NCBI RefSeq assembly: GCF_964204645.1
Contig: NC_134029.1
Span: forward strand, 60,001-124,000
From: Tubulanus polymorphus
Taxonomy: Eukaryota; Nemertea; Palaeonemertea; Tubulaniformes; Tubulanidae
DNA: 64,000 nt
Reading direction: 5' to 3'
Part shown: in pieces, positions 26,784 through 46,946 of the stretch
Position numbering within the stretch: position 1 is the first letter of the stretch
Layout of the letters: each line of letters starts with the position of its first letter
Translations under genes and position numbers: made by a program
Notes under the pieces: generated by a model
The model's input: the letters and a program-made list of their open reading frames with translations, nothing else
Told to the model about the DNA's origin: nothing
Database searches by the model: none

Positions 26784-29700
26784 TTATGCTAATGAGGTAA
26801 GGGAAGCAATCCATTCTCTATTTGTAGCTGATAGATTTCCTGGCAGATCTGATGTATTTCTATTGTTTAACTGACGAATATGTTTCAGCCAGAACGGTGA
26901 CATTATCAGAACACTTACACCGACTAGACTAGCCGTTAATTCAAACGAGTAAACGTAATTTCCGGTGACGTCATAAACCCAACCTGAAAATACATACATT
27001 CAAAATGTTAATGAATTTATGATTTGTTTTCAAAGGTAAACAGAAACTCTACCACTAGAGGGCGCTTACCGGCTAACGGAGCTCCAATAAGGTAAGCGAT
27101 ACCAGCAGGAAACAACATATACTGTACAGACATATGAATGTATTTGTCTTCAATGATTTCAGCAATAACTAGATGCGTGAGACCTGCAAATCCTGACATT
27201 CCAACTCCTATTAGTATCACTAGTATAACTGCTGCAGTGAAGCCTTCAAATAATGGAACTAAAGCCACAGTGACGCCTAATAAAATATTTACAGCTAAAA
27301 ACATGGTGAATGCATCAAAACGAGGATGCTGGGTAATAAATGAGGTGGCAAACCGACCAATCATATTGCTCGTGCCTAAACAGGGCACCAGATACCTGGC
27401 ATCTTCTAATTCTAGTTTACATAGATCTCTAAATCCGGACACTATATGTACAAATATGATTGACACTGCTAGATATAAGAAGAATACAGCGCTAGTGACA
27501 CCTATAAAGTTTCGTCGAGTTAATACTTCAACATGTAAGAAGTTTCTACAACCAGAAGCTTCAGGTTTTTTCAAATATTCGCCATTCACTGAATCTTTCT
27601 GTTTATCTGCATTTTGTTCATCTTTTCGTGGCAACAGAACATCTTTATTCGAACGCGGTTTGTTCCAATCGCGTAGAATTAAACTACAAGGAGCCATGTT
27701 TAAAGCTATAGCACCTATTATAAGTACTGCTCCACGCCAGGTGTAAGCTTCTATCGATTTATTAATGATCACTCCGAAAATGATCGTTCCTAAAGAAGCT
27801 GCTGAAACGACGAAAGCGTTCGCTGTTGATCTGTAACGACGGAATCTGATCATTATGTAAGCGACGATTGGTCCAACATAGAAGGCCTGTGAGATTCCTG
27901 AAAATAGACAATAACTACAGCTATTACAAGGAACTGAGTCAACCTAGTATCAAGGTTTAATGCGTAGGTTTCCTGATTTCATTAGAATTCACGATCTTTC
28001 ACTGCAAAAGTGCATAAAGAAATTAGTTTAATGGAAAAACAACAGTACTTTAAGGGAGATGCTTCTCCGGCATTGACTTCATGCCTTTAACTATAATGAA
28101 GGTACAGTATTCGCTCGTAGCGAAAGCTCGTAATTTCTTATAAAATGTGTGAACGTACAATGTTTTTCACGAGAGAACTCAGCTCGACTCACCGGCAGTA
28201 ATCCATAGGATGAAGATTAGCCATAGATTCTTAGAAAACGCCGAACAACAAACAGCAAAACCATTTACAACAGCAGAAATTACTAAACATCGCCTTAAAC
28301 CAAATCTTTTGATCATCAAACCTCCGACAGGTGCTGAAAATAATAGTTTATTTTGATTAGTTAAATATGGCAGTGCTTTTTCACATGTTTCCAGTTTGAT
28401 TTGAAATTTTACAATAATTCCTCAAATCTGGAGCACACATAAAAACCTGAGTGTCGTAAATTATGTCACTGAGTAAATGCTATAATGATACATATTTGGA
28501 TAGGACGGGTTATTGTATGTATGACATTCTACGGTAAATAGGGAACGGTTTACAGCAGGTACGGTATCCACGAGGCGCAGGTACGGTATCCACGAGGCGC
28601 AGCACTAGTGTATAATTATCGGGTTTTTTTATTTGGTGCTCGTCACAGATGTCTCTCTTCACGCGAGTCTATACAATACATTCAACACACTGCAGTTGGA
28701 TCAAATCCATTATACTTCGTTCCACTTGCATAATATAATCTCATCTAAATCCATTTCCATCATCCATGATTTTACCTTACGCCTGGTGTGCGCAGTTTTC
28801 CTGTCAACTGAATACCCGGTACTTGGTTTTACGCGGAAGCGGGTTAGGCCCCTATCTGTCTGTAGGATCTACCTCTGGGTCCCAGGTTATTATCATGATC
28901 ACATCACCTGTATAAAGGTCACTGGTTCATCACGTCACTGTCCTCTCTCTTTCTCACTATTGATTGCTGCGCTCTGATTTACTGCGCTTCTGCAGTGCAG
29001 TTACAAATATTGAACGCCACTCAAGGAAACACATCTGTATACACGCTACATACACGTGTATAAATCATTTATAATAGTATTACAATTATAAAGGTACATT
29101 AATAATGTGACTAATGTCTATTTATTAATGGATGAGACCTGTTTTTCTTGGATATTTTGCTTACTTTTTGGGGTACATACCTCATTTATGTCTTTACACA
29201 ATGCCAAAAATCGCGGACAACAACTGAATATCCGATATATTTCCAGTTCTGTACCAATTAGATGGATTGGCAAAAAGACTCCTTAAGTCCAATTGAATGA
29301 GAGAGAAAATCCTCCATTTTGTGAAATTTCTTGAATTTTTACATTGTCACCATGCCTACGAAATGAAGTTATTTTTCTTGTGGGGTCTCAACAACTAAAT
29401 CAGGGTGGCGAAGGCATGGTAACAATGTTCAAATCCAAGAAATTTGACAAAATGGAGGATTTTCTCTCTCATTCAACTGGACTTAAGGAGTCTTTTTGTC
29501 AATCCATCTAATTGGTACAGAACTGGAAATATATCGGATATTCAGTTGTTGTCCGCGATTTTTGGCATTCTGTTAAGACATAAATGAGGTATGTACCCCA
29601 AAAAGTAAACAAAATATCCCAGAAAAACAGGTCTCATCAATTAATAAATAGACATTAATGTCTATTTATTAATGGATGAGACCTGTTTTTCTTGGATATT

Positions 29701-30491
29701 TTGCTTACTTTTTGGGGTACATACCTCATTTATGTCTTTACACAATGCCAAAAATCGCGGACAACAACTGAATATCCGATATATTTCCAGTTCTGTACCA
29801 ATTAGATGGATTGGCAAAAAGACTCCTTAAGTCCAATTGAATGAGAGAGAAAATCCTCCATTTTGTGAAATTTCTTGAATTTTTACATTGTCACCATGCC
29901 TACGAAATGAAGTTATTTTTCTTGTGGGGTCTCAACAACTAAATCAGGGTGGCGAAGGCATGGTAACAATGTTCAAATCCAAGAAATTTGACAAAATGGA
30001 GGATTTTCTCTCTCATTCAACTGGACTTAAGGAGTCTTTTTGTCAATCCATCTAATTGGTACAGAACTGGAAATATATCGGATATTCAGTTGTTGTCCGC
30101 GATTTTTGGCATTCTGTTAAGACATAAATGAGGTATGTACCCCAAAAAGTAAACAAAATATCCCAGAAAAACAGGTCTCATCAATTAATAAATAGACATT
30201 AGTTTTGTCCCCTTTTTTGCTATTGTCAGCAATTTGACATCGATGATATTTAAACTTACCAAATACTAACGACATTGCAGTACTGCTGGTTCCTAACCAA
30301 GAAATAATCCTGTATCCAGTATTAAAATAATCAACCCATTCTACAACTAGGATTCCGGTGGTATAGTGAGACCCTCCTAACGTTATGAATATCCCTGCAG
30401 CGGCCAGGACCAGACAACATCCTTCAACTTTACCGGGCTCTTTAAAATCACGGACCTCCGTCACATCAACACTTCCCTCCCTGTCAGTCAT
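26784..30491 (-). CDS. Monocarboxylate transporter-like MFS protein (SLC16-like), copy B
   Basis: Four exons give 466 residues: 30260-30491, 28193-28333, 27070-27897 and 26784-26983. All splice in phase 1. The start is MTDREGSVDVTEVRDFKEPG, then KVEGCCLVLAAAGIFITLGG. The body has the same signatures as copy A, including YIMIRFRRYRSTANAFVVSA. The central loop is eight residues longer than in copy A (KQKDSVNGEYLKKPEASG). Parts of exons 3 and 4 are nearly identical to copy A while helices 7 to 9 differ clearly, a mosaic pattern suggesting gene conversion. Intron 1 (1.9 kb) holds two palindromic elements. A second usable first exon lies upstream at 30864-31092. Confidence 0.9.
29114..29655. mobile_element. 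542-bp palindromic MITE-like element, unit 1
   Basis: The sequence is almost a full palindrome with arms of about 260 bp. It starts ATGTCTATTTATTAATGGAT and ends with the inverse ATAAATAGACAT. It is flanked by TA on both sides, as expected for Tc1/mariner-type insertion. No transposase frame is seen. Confidence 0.9.
29658..30199. mobile_element. 542-bp palindromic MITE-like element, unit 2
   Basis: As far as I can read, this is identical in sequence and length to unit 1, in direct orientation, separated from it by a single shared TA and followed by TA. The copy A side (near 24862) has no such insertion at the equivalent point before GTTTTGTCCC. Confidence 0.9.
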
Positions 30492-30863
30492 GCTGACAGT
30501 GTCGAACAGACTTTATGGCGTGTACGTTATATATTGCTAACAACGCAACAATTCGTGTTGCAAATAAAAAGCCGGTTTATTATACCAGGGACCAGTACGT
30601 GCTCTACACCTGAAAGCGTATATCTGTCGTCAGCTGTGTCGTGTCTACAGGGTTCTTAAATAAAGGTTTCTAAATTGATTGCATTAAATATCGCAGAATC
30701 GACCTCAATTTATGATCAGCTACAAAATTAGAGGTCTGACTACCAAATATCAGAAAATCCAAAATTCGCAGATCAGCCACAAACATCAGCGAATCAGAAA
30801 CAAATGACATGGTTCACAACATTATTACTGCGGGTTAAACTTGTACCTCGTCCGTTTACTTAC

Positions 30864-31092
30864 CAAATATTAAAGCCATTCCTAAAGTACAAGTCACCAT
30901 TAATGATGCTGTACTTCTATAACCGATATTAAAATAAACGGCCCATTCAACCATTAGAATTCCAACCGTTAAATGTAACCCTCCTAATACTATAAATATC
31001 CCCGCAGCGGCCAGGACCAAACAGCATCCTTCAACTTTACCGGGCTCTTTAAAATCACCCGTCACATCAACACTTTCCTCCCTATCAGTCAT
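30864..31092 (-). CDS. Alternative (or orphan) first coding exon of the SLC16-like transporter
   Basis: The 229-bp exon starts MTDREESVDVTGDFKEPGKV, continues EGCCLVLAAAGIFIVLGGLH and ends in G/GTAAGT in phase 1. It is an intact paralogue of the exon at 30260-30491. No downstream transporter exons of its own exist before 30491. It can therefore only be used by splicing to 28333, giving a 465-residue isoform that differs in the N-tail and first helix. If it is not expressed, it is a duplicated orphan exon. Confidence 0.65.
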
Positions 31093-32270
31093 GCTGTCAG
31101 TATAACCGCTAACAGCGGTGTGTATATATTCACTATAGAGTGTTATTGGGAAAAACAGTAAGCATTGTGACAATATAACGAATACAATCGTGCCGGTTTA
31201 TTTAAAAAACGTCTGTCTCGTCGTTCTAGTTTCTTGACGCCATGAAAACTTACGTTACAATAATATGAATTGATACCTCGTATGCTAAACCAGGGGCGGG
31301 TGACTACTTTTTGACAAAAAGTGTCAGTGAAAAGGCAGGAATTTAGTATTTGAAATTATATTACACATGTTTATATACAGGATGGTAGAATAAATAATTG
31401 ATATGTGATTATAAAATAATCATAAATTATCATGAAATTTGAATTTAGGCCAAGTTGACTTTGCCATGAATAATACTAGATTTCCGCGCGGGGCCCGGAT
31501 TATGAACCATTCAAACAAAGTATACTCAGGCCTACGCCGTGGCCTTCTACCTTTATGAACCCTTTCAAAACTCATCTTGTCTTGATTTTGCTCACCGGTA
31601 TCTTACCTTCAGGACTGCTATTTTTCCATATGAATCTCCTGCTACGCCCGTGGGACTGCCCAGGTTTTCAACAGCACGAAAAAGCAAGTTCTTTTTCAGT
31701 TCAGTTGCCGTTTATATATTCCGGTAGATGGCGAATGAGTAGTTATCGCGTGGTTGACGTGACCTGATTGCGGTATGAATTACTTCCTTGTTTGTACAAG
31801 TTTTCAGTATACAATTTACGAGTACTATAGACACACATATATACATATATATATATATACTGTACTGACACACAGTACTGCGACCATACTCGCACAGTAG
31901 ATTGTGACATTCACCCAGAAATGGAAAGTAAATTCCTTTGATTTGACTAATTCCTTTGGTCCGGTAAGTGTAAATATCTACTAACTTTCCACATTTGCAG
32001 CACTCTTTAAGAGTTTGGTTTTTGAATTAAGCAGAAGTTTTAATTTCTATATCAATTACTAAATCATGAGTCATTTTCATTATATTAATCTTTCTGGGCG
32101 CTATCACTGTATATACATATAGCACATGAGAGTCTGTACGGTGGGGTTGACACGTGACAGTACAAACCACTGACCTCGTTTCAGATCGAAAACAATTTTT
32201 GTTTACAGATTTGTTCGTTTCTAGAAAGAGCACGCCTATAGAATGTTATATCTAATGAGTATTTTCTACG
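31093..32270. other. Intergenic, no gene recognised
   Basis: It holds the promoter side of the alternative transporter exon. Open frames at 31539-31767 and 32027-32233 have no recognisable similarity. A short AT run lies at about 31836-31858. Confidence 0.45.
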
Positions 32271-32289
32271 GTTTCCTGATGTTGATTCT

Positions 32290-32455
32290 CGATTGTCGAG
32301 TGGGACTAGAATCCGGTTCCATCATCAGCTCGTCGAGTGGGACTAGAATCCGGTTCCACAATCAGCTCGTCGAGTGGGACTAGAATCCGGTTCCATCATC
32401 AGCTCGTCGAGTGGGACTAGAATCCATCCAGTTCCACCACAATCAGCTCGGCAAA
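32290..32455. repeat. 37-bp minisatellite
   Basis: Four copies of a unit containing CGTCGAGTGGGACTAGAATC and CGGTTCCATCATCAG. Confidence 0.9.
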
Positions 32456-32869
32456 AATTAATGTTACCCGAAATTGTTTAAACACTGAAAACATAACTAA
32501 TTTAAACCCCGGGCCGAGTTTAAGCCAGCAGCAAGAACTGCTGGCTCCGGAGACCAAATGTATCAATATGAAACTTAGCGCCTAAGCCCTGTACCTGCGG
32601 TGAGGCCCTTGCACATATATATGTATATGGTACGTGACATTTCGACGGCTCTGATACTAACTGGAATCATGTAAATGTATATAATATCATTATATCAATA
32701 TATTTAACCTGCATTCATTCAATTCTCTGTGATCTAATAAAACCAGCCATAAATTACACCCTTCCATTATTTCACACATACACTCATATATTATATGTAT
32801 ATATTATTATTGGGAAATTTTCTGATGTTATGGAGTGTGTTTGTCTGGGTAAGTGTATGATACTTTAGC

Positions 32870-33352
32870 TGGGTATGTCTAATACTATAGCTGGGTATGT
32901 CTGATATTATGGCTGGGTATGTCTGATATTATGGCTGGGTATGTCTGATATTATGGCTGGGTATGTCTGATATTATGGCTGGGTATGTCTGATATTATGG
33001 CTGGGTATGTCTGATATTATGGCTGGGTATGTCTGATATTATGGCTGGGTATGTCTGATATTATGGCTGGGTATGTCTGATATTATGGCTGGGTATGTCT
33101 GATATTATGACTGGGTATGTCTGATATTATGGCTGGGTATGTCTGATATTATGGCTGGGTATGTCTGATATTATAGCTGGGTATGTCTGATATTATGGCT
33201 GGGTATGTCTGATATTATGGCTGGGTATGTCTGATATAATGACTGGGTATGTCTGATATTATGGCTGGGTATGTCTGATATTATGGCTGGGTATGTCTGA
33301 TATTATAGCTGGGTATGTCTGATATTATGGCTGGGTATGTCTGATATTATGG
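32870..33352. repeat. 22-bp minisatellite
   Basis: About 21 copies of TGATATTATGGCTGGGTATG plus TC, with rare G/A changes. It lies in the spacer upstream of the CYFIP-like gene. Confidence 0.95.
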
Positions 33353-33849
33353 AGTATATGAGATATGTCTTCTGGAATTTTTAGCACGTTAGACTGCGTA
33401 GATATGGTGTGAATGTTGATATAATTAGACTTTGAATAAAAACCGTGGGTTTTTCAGAAATTTGATAAATTCTGTTCTACGGTGAATCAATTCGACAAAT
33501 AGGACGCGTACAGCGCAAACCACGCGAGGCTAGGGCTCAGTTGCACAGTCGTGATTGTAGTCCAGAACTGGCCTCAAAAATATGAAGATTGGTCTTAGTT
33601 GTTAGATTAGCTGTAGAACTAATTCGGTCTAAAGACTGGTCTTAAATCTAAACCATGATTGTGCAACAGATCGCATGAAAATGTTACAATTAAGTTTTTG
33701 GTGTAATTGCTAAACATCATGAGGTCAGCAATTCAAACTTAACCGTTTTCAGCTTAAACTTATTCACGAAACTGATGACAAATTCTATTACTGTCTAATT
33801 AGCTATTGCTATGTACGTATATACACATTTTACTAGATATGATTTTAAG

Positions 33850-34006
<157 letters not shown>

Positions 34007-34070
34007 GATTTAAAGTAATCAAGTCTATATTTAATTCACGCAGGTGACGTCTAATCTACAGTGAAATACA

Positions 34071-44019
<9,949 letters not shown>

Positions 44020-44380
44020 TAAACATTGTTGAACGCGTTACTAGGCGACTGACTGTATGACGTCATCAATCACGTGTAAGAACTGTAAATAAGAATGAGG
44101 AGTTTTAACTCTACTCAAAATACAGAGTTTTATTGTAAATAGATGCGCACGCATGCAGGTCGGATAAAGGGGTTGGAAGCGCATTAAAGGTGCTAATTTT
44201 ATAGAATGAAAATTTAATTAATTAGATTCTGAATTTAAAGAGATTTAACTGATGAATGATTTAAAGGCTGATATTATAAGCCACTTATAGATGATATATT
44301 TGAACCGAGATTATTATGTAAATTGAATTTTATATGTAGTATATTAATTATCATGAATAAAAGAAAATTCAATGTATATT
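44020..44380 (+). promoter_or_regulatory. CYFIP-like 3' UTR with polyadenylation signal
   Basis: It follows the TGA stop. AATAAA at 44356 is the likely signal. The 15/8-bp satellite begins directly after it. Confidence 0.6.
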
Positions 44381-46277
44381 GTATTGGCGTATTGTATGAT
44401 GGTGTATTGTATGATGGTGTATTGGTGTATTGTATGATGGTGTATTGGTGTATTGTATGATGGTGTATTGGTGTATTGTATGATGGTGTATTGGTGTATT
44501 GTATGATGGTGTATTGTATGATGGTGTATTGGTGTATTGTATGATGGTGTATTGTATGATGGTGTATTGGTGTATTGTATGATGGTGTATTGGTGTATTG
44601 TATGATGGTGTATTGTATGATGGTGTATTGGTGTATTGTATGATGGTGTATTGGTGTATTGTATGATGGTGTATTGGTGTATTGTATGATGGTGTATTGG
44701 TGTATTGTATGATGGTGTATTGTATGATGGTGTATTGGTGTATTGTATGATGGTGTATTGTATGATGGTGTATTGGTGTATTGTATGATGGTGTATTGGT
44801 GTATTGTATGATGGTGTATTGTATGATGGTGTATTGGTGTATTGTATGATGGTGTATTGGTGTATTGTATGATGGTGTATTGGTGTATTGTATGATGGTG
44901 TATTGTATGATGGTGTATTGGTGTATTGTATGATGGTGTATTGGTGTATTGTATGATGGTGTATTGTATGATGGTGTATTGGTGTATTGTATGATGGTGT
45001 ATTGGTGTATTGTATGATGGTGTATTGGTGTATTGTATGATGGTGTATTGGTGTATTGTATGATGGTGTATTGTATGATGGTGTATTGGTGTATTGTATG
45101 ATGGTGTATTGTATGATGGTGTATTGGTGTATTGTATGATGGTGTATTGGTGTATTGTATGATGGTGTATTGTATGATGGTGTATTGGTGTATTGTATGA
45201 TGGTGTATTGTATGATGGTGTATTGGTGTATTGTATGATGGTGTATTGGTGTATTGTATGATGGTGTATTGTATGATGGTGTATTGGTGTATTGTATGAT
45301 GGTGTATTGTATGATGGTGTATTGGTGTATTGTATGATGGTGTATTGGTGTATTGTATGATGGTGTATTGTATGATGGTGTATTGGTGTATTGTATGATG
45401 GTGTATTGTATGATGGTGTATTGTATGATGGTGTATTGGTGTATTGTATGATGGTGTATTGTATGATGGTGTATTGGTGTATTGTATGATGGTGTATTGG
45501 TGTATTGTATGATGGTGTATTGTATGATGGTGTATTGGTGTATTGTATGATGGTGTATTGGTGTATTGTATGATGGTGTATTGTATGATGGTGTATTGGT
45601 GTATTGTATGATGGTGTATTGTATGATGGTGTATTGGTGTATTGTATGATGGTGTATTGTATGATGGTGTATTGTATGATGGTGTATTGGTGTATTGTAT
45701 GATGGTGTATTGGTGTATTGTATGATGGTGTATTGGTGTATTGTATGATGGTGTATTGTATGATGGTGTATTGGTGTATTGTATGATGGTGTATTGGTGT
45801 ATTGTATGATGGTGTATTGGTGTATTGTATGATGGTGTATTGGTGTATTGTATGATGGTGTATTGTATGATGGTGTATTGGTGTATTGTATGATGGTGTA
45901 TTGTATGATGGTGTATTGGTGTATTGTATGATGGTGTATTGTATGATGGTGTATTGTATGATGGTGTATTGGTGTATTGTATGATGGTGTATTGGTGTAT
46001 TGTATGATGGTGTATTGGTGTATTGTATGATGGTGTATTGGTGTATTGTATGATGGTGTATTGGTGTATTGTATGATGGTGTATTGGTGTATTGTATGAT
46101 GGTGTATTGTATGATGGTGTATTGGTGTATTGTATGATGGTGTATTGGTGTATTGTATGATGGTGTATTGTATGATGGTGTATTGGTGTATTGTATGATG
46201 GTGTATTGGTGTATTGTATGATGGTGTATTGGTGTATTGTATGATGGTGTATTGGTGTATTGTATGATGGTGTATTG
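44381..46277. repeat. 1.9-kb satellite of mixed 15-bp and 8-bp units
   Basis: The array is built only from TGTATTGTATGATGG (15 bp) and TGTATTGG (8 bp). The long unit never gets two short units in a row, giving a two-letter pattern of 15 and 23 bp steps. Base substitutions are nearly absent. Minus-strand open frames of 676 and 712 codons here are artefacts of an array lacking stop codons. Confidence 0.97.
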
Positions 46278-46334
46278 GAATAATTCAGTATAACTGTTAG
46301 ACATTGATAAACGGCACTGATTCTAAGGGAACGT

Positions 46335-46430
46335 GGAGGTGGAGGGGAGGAGGAGGAGGGGAGGAGGAGGAGGAGAGGAGGAGGAGAGGGAGGAGGAGGG
46401 GAGGGAGGAGGAGAGGGAGGGGGAGAGACA
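46335..46430. repeat. GGAGGA-rich tract
   Basis: Low-complexity GGAGGAGGAGAGG sequence between the satellite and the 20-bp minisatellite. Confidence 0.9.
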
Positions 46431-46611
46431 CGAGCGGGTGAATTTAAGGGTGAACGATGAATTCGATGAACTGGTCGTACATGGATTAATAATAGATTGA
46501 GTCTCATCTCCAGCTATATTCATGAACTAACTCACGTTACTCCACAATAGACGTGATCTAAATACAAACCAGGTCCCCTGATCATCAAATCTGATTACAA
46601 TATCTACACTT

Positions 46612-46900
46612 ACCAAAAACTGTGGAACTGCACTGTGGAACTGGATACTGAACTGTGGAACTGAGTCTAGAACTGTGGAACTGAGTCCAGAACTGTGGAA
46701 CTAAGTCCAGAACTGTGGAACTGAGTCCAGAACTGTGGAACTAAGTCCAGAACTGTGGAACTGAGTCCAGAACTGTGGAACTGAGTCCAGAACTGTGGAA
46801 CTGAGTCTAGAACTGTGGAACTGAGTCCAGAACTGTGGAACTAAGTCCAGAACTGTGGAACTGAGTCCAGAACTGTGGAACTGAGTCCAGAACTGGTTCT
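46612..46900. repeat. 20-bp minisatellite AACTGTGGAACTGAGTCCAG
   Basis: About 14 copies with C/T and G/A variants. The core is the reverse complement of the GGATCCAGTTCCACAG element seen elsewhere in the window. Confidence 0.95.
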
Positions 46901-46946
46901 AGCAGTCAATAATTAAGTAAATCCATTCTATGTAAACGTGTATTAT

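Noticed and set aside
27138-27746. 202-codon plus-strand open frame
   Set aside because: It is the antisense shadow of transporter copy B exon 3. The matching shadow in copy A is broken, while the sense frame is conserved.
44274-46507. Minus-strand open frames of 676 and 712 codons (repeats of SYNTPIHHHTI)
   Set aside because: They lie entirely in a 15/8-bp satellite without stop codons. There is no start context, splice structure or sequence variation of a coding type.
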